Part shown: positions 43,575 through 55,344 of the stretch, piece after piece
Layout: every line of letters begins with the position of its first letter
Position numbering within the stretch: position 1 is the stretch's first letter
Source of the DNA: Sclerodactyla briareus
Lineage: Eukaryota; Echinodermata; Holothuroidea; Dendrochirotida; Sclerodactylidae
Reading direction: 5' to 3'
DNA: 64,000 nucleotides
Assembly (NCBI GenBank): GCA_026419785.1
Contig: JAODTK010000899.1
Span: 248,001-312,000 of the forward strand
Program-made: the position numbers and the translations under genes
Notes under the pieces: model-generated
What the model was told of the DNA's origin: nothing
Seen by the model: the letters and a program-made list of their open reading frames with translations, nothing else
The model's database searches: none

Positions 43575-44143
43575 TTAAATTCTAGGCCTACATATAGTAG
43601 CTGCACATAGTGGCACAATAACACAGCGGCCTGGAGGGAATGGAATTGTCAATGCCACACCGTAGACCTGGACCAACGCTATTTCTTGTTGTGCACTAGT
43701 ACCTGGATGAAAGACCTTTCTCATGACCATGGTGGCGCCAGTCGGGGGGGGGGGGGGGGGGGGGCGGACGGCCATGCTCTCTCCCGTCGGGGAAGCCTGC
43801 CCCATTCGTCGGGAGTCCGAGTGGTATGCTAAAACTTTTACACGCCCCGCGGAACCCTATTGCCCCGACAAACTATTTCCAACTGCTGTTTTTGGACATG
43901 GGCCATAAGGTGACGCCCCCAAATCTTTGATCGTTCCTGGACACCCCGTCGTGAAACTTGGACCCCATCGGAGAACTTGAACCGGGCCCGTCGGGGGCAT
44001 GCTGGTGCCACCACAGTCACGGACCGGCAACATAACTGTGCCGAACAGGCCATCGCCAGGAATAAGCAAGTTATCTGATACCCATGAGCTAAAGGCTTAG
44101 TGACTTCTTCGTTATACTGATCCTGATCTTTCAAGACTTTCAC
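43575..44143 (-). CDS. Unrecognised open frames, minus strand
   Basis: Two open minus-strand stretches (44,069-43,857 and 43,805-43,575) could be parts of one protein broken near the 21-G run at 43,744-43,764. Readable text includes PGDGLFGTVMLPVRDCGGTS and IALVQVYGVALTIPFPPGRC. It matches no family I can name. Could be part of an unclassified element or chance in GC-rich sequence. Confidence 0.2.
43744..43764. repeat. Poly(G) run, 21 bases
   Basis: Uninterrupted 21-base G run; length likely variable or uncertain in sequencing. Confidence 0.95.
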
Positions 44144-44164
44144 TAGGTTACCATTTTTCGATCT

Positions 44165-44830
44165 TTATTGACCTCGATCAACGTTGACCTGACCCCAACG
44201 CAACAGTAGGGTCAGGTGATAACCTGAGAAAAAAAAAAAAAACAAAAAACACATACCAGTTATGAGCATGATCCATTCAGGTGGTGTCGATTTATCTTGT
44301 TTCCAAGCGGAAATCACGCAAATATTTTTATTTATTGAATTTAATATTTTAAAATATTTTTTTAATATACATTTTCCCTCGAAACATGGGATCTCTTACC
44401 TCCCCCAATGGAGGCTACATACCAATTCCAGCTTGATCATCCCCAAGCATCTATGACTTTTCCAAGAAGTGACCTCTGTTGACCTCAGATGACCTTGACT
44501 TGGCCCCAAAACAAAAGGGTTCATGTACTCATTATGGGGACCAACATTCTAACTCTAAGTATGCGCTTGATCCATTTAGGTGTCATCAAGTTATCGTGTT
44601 AAAAAAAAATTGACCAGAATATCAATTTCTCACAATTTGCCTATGTTTCACCGAAAGGAGCCATGATTTATGCTTGATCAGCCAGGCATTCTTGCTTGGC
44701 CATATTCACAAGGATTTTTAGGTTTTGAGTTTTTTTTACCTCATTACCTTCGACCTGGCTCCAAACCAGTAGGGTTCATGTACTCATTTGAGGAATCCGG
44801 GCAGGTTCAAGTTATCCTGTTCACAAAAAC
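44165..44830. repeat. TGACCT-cluster repeat array, left group
   Basis: About three diverged units spaced 270-300 bp. Each starts with clustered half-sites (TGACCTCGATCAACGTTGAC at 44,169; TGACCTCTGTTGACCTCAGA at 44,470; CTTCGACCTGGCTCC near 44,748), followed by CCCAAAACA..AGGGTTCATG, ACTCAT..GGGG, and a GCTTGATCCATTTAGGTG..ATC block. The same unit recurs at 50,880-52,400. Confidence 0.65.
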
Positions 44831-45045
44831 ATGCAGCACATGCAGGCTTGCTCAATATGCACTGTGTATAACAAGCTGCAGCCAGTCATATTTTTTTCCC
44901 GCCGAGTGGGTTGGATATGGGCCTTCAAACAAAAGAGAAGTAAATGCATATACTAGGAAAGAGTAGGAATCATGAAAAACAAGATGGATTATAGCAGTAG
45001 TGGGCAGAGTCCCGTGGCAGAGAATTGGCACAACAGGACTTAGTT

Positions 45046-45120
45046 TGGTTTAGTTTAGTTTAGTTTAGTTTAGTTAGTTAGTTAGTTTAGTTTAGTTTAT
45101 TTAGTTTAGTTTAGTTTAGT
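45046..45120 (-). repeat. (TTTAG)n microsatellite tail
   Basis: TTTAGTTTAGTTTAGTTTAG with shorter GTTA variants; read on minus it is the AAACT tail of the CR1-like element. Confidence 0.9.
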
Positions 45121-46740
45121 GAGGAAGGGTCGAGGATGGACATAGTCCTCATGAACGACCCTGAAACCACAACCCCCAAAAATGCAAACGAGCCAAGAAA
45201 CTAAAAAATTCGCTCGCAATTTTTGAAGAATAAATAAAGGGCGTTCTTGGAGCATTCACACTCACTAGACATGACAATATTTTCCGGAAGGCTATTCCAC
45301 TCGTTGATGGCTCTCTGTGAAAAGAAGTGTTTTTGAAGATCCAATCTACAGCGAGTACCCTCGAAGCTTGAGGTGGTGCCCACGAGTAGTAGTCATATTG
45401 GAAAACTCAAAGAAGTCATCGAATGCCAAACCATCAAGTCTATGGACAATTTGGAAGACCTGGATCAAATCACCTCGAACCCGCCTCAGCTACATTGAGG
45501 TTAGCCCAGACGCCTGAAGTCTTTTCTCGTACGGGAAATCTCTCAGGCTACTTATTATTTAGTAGCCCTCCTCTGAACATTTTCAATCAACTGCTCAGCT
45601 GACACAAATGAGGGTTCCACACTTGGACTGAACACTCGAGGTGAGGTCACACTAGTTGCTTGAAGAGTCTAAGAATCTAATATCCTCCTCCAAGGAAGTG
45701 ACATGCCGCTTTATCAACCAAGAATCCATTGCCTTCTTTGCAGCTTCAGCCACTTGCTTAAAAGGTCAACGAACTCGAAGCACATACCAATATCTTTTTC
45801 CGAATCCAACAACTGAATATCCTGACCAGTCAAACCGAATGAGGCCTTACTATTTTGGAAACCACATGCGTTACTTTCACACTTCCAGCGTAAAACCCAT
45901 CTGCCATCAGAAGACCACTTGGAAATTAGGTCGAGATCATTCTGAAAATTTTTAACATCGTCGTCGACGAAACCTCTCGGTAAACTTTGTGTCGTCTGCA
46001 AACTTTTCACTCGGGATATCACTGAATTATCAGATCGTTAATGATGTAAGTCAGAAACCAGTAGGGGTCCAATAACCGATCCCTGTGGAACGCCACTAGT
46101 AACCTTCTGCCAAGTAGAAGCACAACCGTTAATAACAACCCGTTGTTCCCTGCCATGAAGCCAGTCAAGCCACCCTCGAATCCCACTCCGAGGACATGTC
46201 CCCGTCGAACAAAACTCTCCATTTGAGCAACAGACGTTTATGAGGAACTTTATCAGAGGCTTTCTGAAAGTCCAAGAAGATAATCTCGACAGCGTTGCCC
46301 TCGTTGCCAGCATTGTCATCTTCCATCACTTCTGAAACATTAGACAAATACGAACGACCCTTTCCTTAACCCATGCTGGGAGTTGCTAAACAGATTCTTT
46401 CCATCGAAATGGTTAACCATATCATCCCGAAACTGCGATTCCATGACCTTTACAAAACGATACTGGTGAGACTGACAGGGCCTGAAATTGCTAGAAAGAG
46501 ATCGGTTACCTTCTTGAAAATGGGACAAACATTCGCCCTCCTCAAGGGTAGAGGTCCGTTACTCTCCGTCATTTGAATAGTACGACCGGTGCGCAAAAGC
46601 AATTCTTACTGTGAAATCAAGCCAACGACCTTCCTGGGCCCTCACATATCCTGCTCCTCTCGTTCAGAGTGTCCACCACACCAAGCAGCCCAGTAGCGCG
46701 TCAAATTGAGGCTGAAAATATCGCTATATCCCAGAATTTC
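45046..46740 (-). pseudogene. CR1-like reverse transcriptase, 5'-truncated
   Basis: Read on minus from 46,600: LPLRRANV then a PxFKKVT-like block, SNFRPCQSHQYRFVKVMESQ (about 46,470), GKNLFSNSQHGLRKG (about 46,400), EIIFLDFQKASDKVPHKRLL (about 46,290-46,240, first catalytic Asp), LHGREQRVVINGCAS then TSGVPQGSVIGPL (about 46,160-46,070), NFQNDLDLISKWSSD (about 45,940), then RGHHLKL-type text and FFSQRAINEWNSLPENIVMS (about 45,325-45,265). This is the RT from fingers to C-terminal tail. A 3' UTR and an (AAACT)n tail (45,120-45,046) end it. The endonuclease is absent, as in ordinary 5' truncation. It is a different family from the copy at 22.8-27.3 kb. Confidence 0.85.
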
Positions 46741-47452
46741 ACAAATAGCGTTGGAGACTAGAAACGCACAACTTCTGTGCCTATATCACATCATTGGTCG
46801 GGCCATTTTGTTCACTACTATTAGTAGGAAGAATTGGTAAAAACACAAAATGGAACATTCCATTCCATTGCCAAGACATCAGCATTCAAATAAAACTACT
46901 CTTATGCCCTGCCCTGCACTGCCTGCCCTGGCCCCTTCTCTGGCTCTGCCCTGCCCTGTTGAGGAGATTGACGGAAGCAATTTGGTATATCTACTTATTA
47001 TTTGCCATGTATCCAATAACTACCAACCCTTGAGTTTCTGACCTAAAGTGGTTACAACAATTCCGACAAAACTGGTAATGCTGTTACAACATTTCAAACC
47101 CACGTTGTGTCCTATGAAACATGCCTTTTTCAACAATATCCTAAAGTAGCCGTATTCACCCCCGTGAATGACTTAATTAGACTTCATGGTAAGAGAGCAG
47201 GGGTGTGTGAAAATCAGGAGGGGTAGGGGCCATCATAAGTGTTGGGGTTATACCGTTCAACTATCACTTTCACACAGTAAATGGTTTGCCGAGGTTGGGA
47301 TTTAAAGCCTCTACGATGACCTCAGCGTCGGTCTCAAATGCAACAAAAACTGACGCACTCTCGTTTTCTTACTTGAGAAAGTATCAAAAACTGAGAGAAT
47401 TATGTTTTACTTCGAACTTTTGTTGTTCATTAATCATGCTTCTCCCTAATCA
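46741..47452. other. Unassigned sequence
   Basis: A CCCTGCCCTG pentamer-like patch at about 46,905-46,960; no gene recognised. Confidence 0.4.
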
Positions 47453-47757
47453 GGTCGGCACTGACATCATAAAGGAGAATTCTTCAATATGCCAGAGTAA
47501 CACAAACGGAATAGTTCAATTCAGAGACAAAAGTTCACTGTGTGCAGGTTCTACACTGTTCACGCTTGCAGAGCTGACATGAAGTTAGATTACGATCTAG
47601 AAAACATGTACGGATCAATGTTTATACCAAATCCCAACCAGACAACCTCTCAGTTAACTATCCAAGATATAACAGCTACCTCTGCTGATAGGATGGCATT
47701 ACACTCTCAATTTCAAAGTTCACTCATTGAGGAATCGACAATTTGTGTAGCCTAACT
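47453..47757 (+). CDS. Candidate exon with frameshift, unrecognised
   Basis: After a good acceptor (CTTCTCCCTAATCAG, 47,452) a frame reads IIKENSSICQSNTNGIVQFR. Near 47,545 the readable frame moves by one to ADMKLDYDLENMYGSMFIPN, then PNQTTSQLTIQDITATSADR, and stops at 47,755. SQLTIQDITATSADR resembles the E-F strands of an Ig domain, though the Y-x-C is missing. It could be a further exon of the 40.5-kb gene, but this rests on composition and weak similarity. Confidence 0.3.
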
Positions 47758-48293
47758 CTTTTGTAACTTCAAAGGCCAATTAGTCATGTAAATATGACTT
47801 GACTTTTGATCCTTTCTAGTTTTTCCTATTATTAATCATGACAGCCGGAAGTCCAGACCAATTTCATTCATTGCACAGCCGATTTCGAGTGTATACCGAT
47901 GAGGCACGATCAGTTCTTGCAACATTTGCCATGTGATATCACATGAGTTACTCATGCAGACGTTGATAGTTGCTCAAACCTCATGGATATCATTTAAACA
48001 CATTGGACTGTATACATTTGCCTACACACGGTGGCCATGTGCTACTGGCACTCTCATCTGTTCTCAAGTTGAGGTTCTCTAGGCTTTTAGGATAGGACGC
48101 ACTATTCATTATGACTTCTCGGTTCTCTCTCTATAGGTTATTCTCTGACGGGAGCCTGTCGGTTATTTGTGTAGCTATGTCAAAGGGTACAGCAGCGTCT
48201 CGGGGATAGAGAGAGCGGGACTGAAACACCAATGGAGAGAAGGCCTGTTAAGTTTGCAGTAAGTCACAACAGCTGCTTGCTAGCGTGGATCCA

Positions 48294-48320
48294 ATTGATT
48301 TGATTTGATTTGATTTGATT
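48294..48320. repeat. (GATTT)n microsatellite
   Basis: Five GATTT units directly upstream of a possible exon; such pentamers often end minus-strand LINE copies, but no LINE body is seen beside it. Confidence 0.85.
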
Positions 48321-48332
48321 TTTACGGTTCAG

Positions 48333-48500
48333 GAAGCCAATTTGACTATGCATGGAAACCCTAACCGAATTGTAGGGCTCAAGAGTATGGCGGAGCTTCA
48401 CAGTGCTATCAAGTGTGTTATCATGCTGAATGATAAATTGATCTGCCAGGCAGATCTAATCCACCCATTTGAACTTCACCTGAACACATCATATGTATAT
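48333..48500 (+). CDS. Candidate exon, unrecognised
   Basis: Acceptor TTTTTACGGTTCAG (48,332) then an open frame reading EANLTMHGNPNRIVGLKSMA, then ELHSAIKCVIMLNDKLICQA and DLIHPFELHLNTSYVYHQ, closed by a DNA-element start at 48,504. The frame has protein-like composition with two cysteines, but I recognise no family. The downstream donor, if any, would be lost inside the inserted element. Confidence 0.3.
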
Positions 48501-48503
48501 CAT

Positions 48504-48780
48504 CAGTGGCGTTTACCCCACGAGGGGGGGGGGGCTCAGAACCCCCACCACCCCCATGACCCAAAGTGGTCAAAAATGGTAACACAAAAACTATTTTTGA
48601 AATTCATTAGAGGTTTTGCAGCTGTTTATTTAGCAAATATTGCAGCAAAACCTGTGTCGAGGAGCCAATAAATTGAGTTAGTTGCCAATGGAGGGTGAGC
48701 CCATTGTGAGGGCGGCACTTTCCCGTGGTTCCGACCTAAACCCTCCCACCACACGACAAATCTCTTGGTACGGCCTTACG
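48504..48780. mobile_element. Small hAT-like MITE (dispersed family, copy 4)
   Basis: Starts CAGTGGCGTTTACCCCACGA and a G run; ends GACAAATCTCTTGGTACGGC CTTACG, whose complement starts CGTAAGGCCGTACCAAGAG. The termini are only loosely inverted. The right block matches 21,090-21,203. At 277 bp this may be the complete non-autonomous element whose ends appear elsewhere. Confidence 0.45.
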
Positions 48781-49754
48781 GTGTTCTATTGCTATTTTGC
48801 CGTTGTTATAACCCTACTTCGCGTATTATTGTTTTGTCTTAGTTGTAAACGCCGCGTCCGCATTCGCGTCTGCCGCCTGAAGACTTTCGTGTTAGGCTGA
48901 TTCCATAGATGCATAGGCGTGTCCGGTAAGCATGTGAAATGGCTGATTTTATGCGTGAACCGAGCGTGGGCCACGGTTTTGAATATGTCCTATTTATCTT
49001 GAAAGATAGCTATTGGTTCCACAGAGGCAGAAACAAAATACGAAGAACACCCTCTATCATGAATACGCATATATGATCCATGCTATGCGTATCCACTGAT
49101 GTGAAATCACATCATTCGAAAAAAGAACGCTTGTTCCAGAAAGAGAAACAATGCAAGTATCGAACAGACATAAAAAATGTCAGCAGGCAAGGCATATTGT
49201 TTGCTTGGCTGTTGTTTAAAAGAGATATGCCATGAATCATCCGCGGTGATACGTATTGGCGGTACATGTGCTGATTTCGCCTATTCGGTGTTGGGTTGCT
49301 TTCATTTAGAACTTTGGTTGCCTCTGTGGAACCAATTTCTATCTGTGCATACTGAATAGGACATATTCACCCTGGCCCCTCTCAGCTCACGTGAATTAGC
49401 AATTTTTCACATGTGTACCGGACCAGCATACGCAACTATGGAAACCCATCCTGGCTAATAAGTTTTTTATTCTCCACCCGATTTGATCTGGAACTTGGCA
49501 CACATTTCCCCGCCTTAGGATTAGTTCCGAAAGTGGGCTTCGTGCAATGACTGCTGCCCTCTATATTTCAGGTTTATACGAGGTTTGCCTTTTTATATGG
49601 TATACTTGCCGAGCAGAGGATGAACCCCTATTCAAAGGCCAGCAAGAATGCAGACTTGGAATCCTGCATCTAATTTCAGCTGTGATAGACACCAGGTACA
49701 CACGAATGAGCAAACTCCCCTTTTGCCAATACCTTAATGTGGGGGTGCGGTTAA
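48781..49754. other. Unassigned sequence
   Basis: No gene or repeat recognised; open frames to about 105 codons at 49,547-49,864 overlap the SINE and match nothing. Confidence 0.4.
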
Positions 49755-49945
49755 TCACTCGCAGACGTCACTTGCCAATTGCACACCCCTCATTTTTCCC
49801 TGCTCCATCCGGCCTTGTGATGAGCGGCGGCCAGCGGGGAGGCAACAGGTACCATTTTTTATAGTCTTGGTATGTCGCACCGGGATTCGACCCGGTCTGC
49901 CGGGTGGACGGCCGGAACGGTCTACCACATGTGCAACCCTCGTAT
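49755..49945 (-). mobile_element. tRNA-derived SINE, minus strand
   Basis: On minus, GCACATGTGGTAGACC (about 49,937-49,922) fits a box A and GGGTCGAATCCC (49,893-49,882) fits a box B almost perfectly. Downstream text (CTATAAAAAATGGTACCTGT, then GCTGGCCGCCGCTCATC and GGATGGAGCAGGG) is the body type found behind tRNA-like heads in marine SINEs. The head does not fold as a full tRNA with an intact acceptor stem, so I do not call a tRNA gene. Different family from the SINE at 11.6 kb. Confidence 0.5.
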
Positions 49946-50879
49946 TGAGTGGTTGATTGTACCCCGGCACTGACCAACCAGCCGAGTGGGCGGTGACCCA
50001 CTTGTCGACTTGTATTTACTGTCCTTTGTTTCATGTCATTCACAGTCTTTGCTGTCCGTACTCTTGTGTATGTAGACCAACTGCAGCCCAGGTATCCATG
50101 CCGATAAGATGATATGGATTTATGAAGATTTCTAATGTGATGAGACATATTGGCCCGATTACCCATACGAGATATAGTAACTTGCAATCTATGAAGGATA
50201 CCGAGGGTTCAAATACCAACAGCCCAGAACGACCATATGAGTAAGACACGAAACCTCCTGATTGACCGCAGCAATCAACAACGACTGGACTAAGCGGGCT
50301 GTCGATCACCGGGCTAGGCAATGCTTGAACTCTTCTTTTCTTTTCTTCTTTGGTGTAGTTTGCTAGAAAATTAATTGTTTCATTTGATGTCTTCCTGGAA
50401 ACTTGTCTAGAACTTTCGTAACTACAACAATGCTTGTTAATGACATTTTTAAATTTATTAATTGCAGACACTGGGGTCTCAAAGAATCCCAATACTACAG
50501 CATGTTTCTGCAAGGTGACTAGTTATCATTAATAGCGATCACTTGTGCTCGTTAGTTATATGATTGACTATTTATTCTGTTTGGATAATGCAGTGATTAT
50601 TTAAAAACCAGAAAGCCAAAAGGCTTAGAGATTACTTGATTCATTTCGACGAACCTATGGTCATACACAAGGACAATGGGAAATGTACCAACTCATTATG
50701 GGCACATATGACACGCGTCTGACTCTGACGATGTCCCATTTACCCAAAAAATTATGCTAATCTTTATCAGCCAATAGAGGGTTCCTGTACTCTTGATAAA
50801 AGAATGCTACAACACTCAATTTCAACTCAATCAGACGAAAAAACCTACTTTTCAACTTTTTTTCAACAAAGATTTTACA
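49946..50879. other. Unassigned sequence
   Basis: A 157-codon minus frame (50,040-50,513) is open but compositionally ordinary and unlike any family I know; no other structure. Confidence 0.35.
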
Positions 50880-52400
50880 ACTTTGACCTCTGATGACCTC
50901 CTTTGACCTTGAAATCAGGGAGCACTTAAGCTCAAAGTGAACCACAACCGCTAATGAACGTCATCCATCTTGGTGGGGTCAAATTATCACGTTTATGCGT
51001 GTGCTGATTTGGCCGGAATATCACTGCCAGGGCTTTGATTCTCAGCTTGTGCGGGCTTACACATCGGTACGCATTTTCTCTGTGAGATACACAGGGAAAC
51101 GTGGCGTACCTCTTCTATTTTTTTTTTTTGAGAGTTTTTTTCTACTTAGAGTAGGCATTTCCCTGGGATACGGTTTCATCACCTAATTCCAAACCAGAAT
51201 TAGACAAGTATACTTTTTAGGTTTACAATGAGTTTTCTGCCTTTCCTGCTTGACCTCAGTTAGCCTAGGACGCTGCCTCCACAGCAATAGGGTTAATGTG
51301 CTCAGCACGGGGAAACTAGGCATACCAAGTTATGAGTCTTCATCCATCCTAGTTGAGTATCGGGCTTACATAGCTGAATTTTGCCGAGTATTGAATTTTC
51401 ACTTATCCCATTTTATAGAAAATGACCCCGGTCCCCTACAACCCAGAACAATAAGGGGGTTCCTGTGCTATACCCATAAAAATGCTCACATCAAATGTCA
51501 ACCTGTTCCCAGACCAAACCAATCTGCACTTATGTGTTTAAAAGCATTTTTCAGACCTCTGTTGACCCTCAGATGACCCTTTGACCTGAGCTACACGAAC
51601 CATAGGGTTCATTAACTCATCATGGGGGCACTCACATACCAAGTAAGAGCTTCATCCTTCCAGATCTGGTCGAGTTATCGTTTTACAAGCCCAAAATTGA
51701 CCAAAATATAAGTTTTTTGTTACAAATTTTCTTTTTCCGGCCAGAAATATCCACCGACTGAAACAATCAGGTTTTCTGTGATTTCTTCCCCAAATAAGGA
51801 AAAAAACCACACACATTTCAACCGATCAGACCAACCATTCTGGACCTATTGTGTTTACGAGGCATTTTCAGAAGACTTTGACCTTAGTTTACCTCAGATG
51901 ACCTTTGACGTCCAGACCCCCAAAACAATAGGTTCATGAACTCAATCATAAGAAAAAAAACAAAAACTCACATACCAGTCCAAGCTTCATTCCATTCAGA
52001 TGGGGTCGAGTTCTCGTGTTTACAAAAGCCAAAATTATCTAGTTGTAAATCGCCTTCCCACAAAGTTTCCATTCATTTTTACCAAAATTCCCCCCCCCCA
52101 AAACCCCTCCCGGGGCCGGAAAAACCAGCCAAAAACAATAGGGTTCATGTACTTCCCAATAAGGAAGCTATACACCAGATTCAACTTGATCTGACCACTC
52201 CTCTGGACTTATCATTTTTTTACAAGTTTTCAGACTTTGATCTCCGGTGACCTCAGATCCGCTCTGACCTGACCCCAAAACAATGAGAATTTGTTTCTCC
52301 TCATGGGTGACACACATACAAATTATGAACGTCATCCATCCAGGGGGTGAGTTATCCTTGTTTACAGCCAAAAAGGCCAAAGTAGGTTCAATGAAAGGAG
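50880..52400. repeat. TGACCT-cluster repeat array, right group
   Basis: About five diverged units of 305-365 bp. Half-site clusters stand at 50,884 (TGACCTCTGATGACCTCCTT then TGACCTT), 51,250, 51,554 (GACCTCTGTTGACCCTCAGA then TGACCC), 51,878 and 52,236. Each is followed by CCCAAAACAATAGGGTTCAT, a CTCATNNTGGGG block, CACATACCAAGTATGAGCTT-like text, CATCCATCCAGGTGGGGTCG and AGTTATCGTGTTTACA. The order of blocks is kept although identity is moderate. Same family as 44,165-44,830. Confidence 0.7.
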
Positions 52401-52574
52401 TCCCATTTCACACCCCTGCACCCTTCATATTTCCATCACTTCTTCCAGCGACTTACTTTACTTTTATCACATCTGAAATCCTGTCAAACCCCAATACAGA
52501 CCATATACCCCCCTCTCCCCATTATTCCCTCATTTCTACGCAACCCCAACAACTCTAAAATAACAAGAGGAACT

Positions 52575-52686
52575 TAGTCTATAGGGGCCCCTAAATTGTA
52601 CGTATTTGCCAATGGGGAGGGCGAGGCCATTTATGGGGGCACTCACCCCCCCCCCCCCCATGACAAATCTCCCCGTCACGCTACTG
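52575..52686. mobile_element. Terminal block of the dispersed DNA-element family (copy 5)
   Basis: GGGGCCCCTAAATTGTACG, TATTTGCCAATGGGGAGGG, a C run, ATGACAAATCTCCCCGTCAC and GCTACTG. Read on minus the end is CAGTAGCGTGACGGGGAGAT. Confidence 0.5.
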
Positions 52687-55344
52687 AGGAACATGACTGA
52701 CGGCCACTAACTCACTCCCTATAGAATTTGATCTGTTAACGGGAGGGGGGGGGGTTTCCACGTGTTCAGGAAGCCGATTAAGGCTCTTCAAAGAAACCCT
52801 GATGAGTAGGATGATCCTGGAAGAGCACCAGCGATAACTCGACTTCTCCTCTCGGCGACGAGTGCTCAATTATTCAAGGCAGGGACCCGCAAACCATTTT
52901 CTCGGAACCCGAAGGAAGCGAAGTTCCAAAGTTTCCAAGTGACTGCTCACATTCGACAGACGAGATTTATTGCAATTATCCATGACCAAACCCAGTAACC
53001 CCAGAAATTCCACTGTATCACAGCGGAACATGTGAGTGCAGACGGATAAGTAATCTTTGTGTATATAAAAAGTGCTTTTCCCATGGCATAATCTGCTCAA
53101 ATTGCTTGTTCCAATATTACAACAGTGAAATAATATATAAGAACTCCGACATTGACAGCAACGAAGGGCAGAAGAATGGGAAGTTGGTATCAGTGACACT
53201 TTACAGCCAGTCAATCCCGGTTTGAAACGCAAACAGTCCTTGTCGTTTTTTTCCTATATGGCTGTACTTGGAGGTGTGATGGGCCGTGGGCGAGATTCTA
53301 ACTATTAACCAGTACATAGAATCAACTGGCAAAGTGAAAGAATGTTACTACTTCCGCAGGTTCCCCCTTCTGTAATATTTACAGCACGTTTGCGCCCAAG
53401 CTTAAACCCCTTGCAGTCACGCCTTCTAAGTGACCTCACATTAACAGTGGGTTGTTCCTCTGCTGAAGTGATTTCCTCCATTCAAAACCACCAACACCAC
53501 ACCATCCAGAGGCCACTCCTAATTACTCATATTCTAACCTCGCATTCCACTACGCTTGTAATTACGGTGAGATAGCACAAGCATTCACGGCTCTCAGTGT
53601 GACAAGAGTTATGACGAGGAAGTATCGTTCGCTGCTCCTCTAAACAGTTCACTCTGTAGATTTATGATCACATAGCTCGATTCTGTTGAGGCCTTCCGTT
53701 GATTTCAACGCAGTGTGGCGTTCATCATCCTGCAGTTACTCTTAGTTATGAATTGGAGACCACAACAGGCTTACCCGGCTTTACGGAATCCCTTCGCTGT
53801 TGTATGTCTCGGTTTAGATTCTTATCACACTTCGTCCTGTGGACTCGTTCAATTTAGCGATTACAACGAGAATTAAGAGCAAAGACACAGTCACAGAAGG
53901 GCAACTTAAAACGATCAGACCTATGGGCACCATGGAGACACCCGGAATGAGTGCGATGATCTCTGTCTGAATTAAATATATTGGTCAATCAGATTCCCAC
54001 AGCTATCGTACCTGGTTTGTGATTCCTACAAAACAAATCATCATTCTCACCTAAATACAACCATACAGCTGGCAGCTGCAACCCGTTCAATCTGGCCACC
54101 CCGATGAGCTAGAAACCACAGGCGAACCAAGCCCGGACATGTACTGGATCGCTTTATGTCGAGCAGCATTCACTGTGGAGCCGTGTTGCTAATGCCCCTA
54201 ACAGCGCTCTCACTAAAGTAGGTTAAAGTGACATGGGATTTGGGCAACATTATTTGCATTTTTCAGCAATTTTAAAAATATGTTCGTTGTTATAACCAGC
54301 CCCCTATATATGTTCGCGCTTCAATGAATACACTCATGGTTTTATGTGTTGTCCCTTGGATGCCATACGTGTTCCTGACAATGAAATCGATTTTTATTTT
54401 CAAATTGATTATGTTGTTTTCATGGCTTCCGCAATGAATCGTTGAAACCCCGATATATCTAAACAGGGTAACCTCACTAACGATGTTTTCCGGATCTTCC
54501 ACTATAACATCAATAAATACTATGAGCAACGAAGGTATGCGTCAGGGCATTGGGTAGAAATAACATTCACATATAGAGAATAAACGAACTGAATGTGTTT
54601 CCGGATGTACACACATTGCACCTCCTCACTGTTGTTTGTAGTCTCTGACGGGACATTGGAAAGGGCCACACATACAGGTATGATTCCTCTCTAGTTAATA
54701 TAATACCTCCATGAGCTGAAGAACACATTTCTTCCCAGCTTATTTATTATGTCAACCACATTAACCCTGTCATAGACAAAAAAACGGCCAAGTTTCGATA
54801 CTATGTTTAACATACGATACAGAAACAATTATTCGTTGATGAGGCTTGGCAATTGGCATCTCTAACTACGTTTCTAGTTATAGAACAGAAGCATGGTTAG
54901 TGGGCAACTGCAACAATTTAAATTATAGAACGTAGGACCCATTTGGGATAAAAAAAAAAACTTGTTCAGGGTTTCCACTATGCAAAGTCACACCACTCTC
55001 GGTCTCCTACTAAACAAGTTTCAACCTGATCGCATGTACGGTTTAGAAGTTATGATGAACGTGACGAAACCTAACGGACGAACGAACGAACGAACGGACG
55101 GACTGAAAGACATGACTTGTAGAACTGCTCACTCCGAGCTAAAATGAGGGAGTAGAGCAAATGTAACAATATCCTACAAATTCACCATGTCTTGAAATTC
55201 ATTGGAACTACTAATATAAACTAATTATATCATCTAAGACCCTTCATCACTCAGGAAAGGTAAACTGTTAATTATAGTCAATCCTTGATATAGACCTCGG
55301 GAAACACCACATATAGTACCGTCTATCCGTCTTGACATATAATA
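52687..55344. other. Unassigned sequence
   Basis: No recognisable gene, RT block or array. A G run at 52,743-52,754, and GAACGAACGAACGAACGGAC at about 55,078. Open frames of 77-120 codons match nothing I know. Confidence 0.4.

Noticed and set aside
49865-49940. Functional tRNA gene on minus
   Set aside because: Box B is good, but the head continues into SINE body text and no intact acceptor stem or 3' end is seen.
50040-50513. 157-codon minus-strand gene
   Set aside because: Open but without recognised domain, splice support or conserved-looking segments; kept as unassigned.
52681-52869. CR1-like C-terminal tail on minus (LNRLPEHVE)
   Set aside because: A single short similarity to the WNSLPE motif with no RT upstream; not enough to call.
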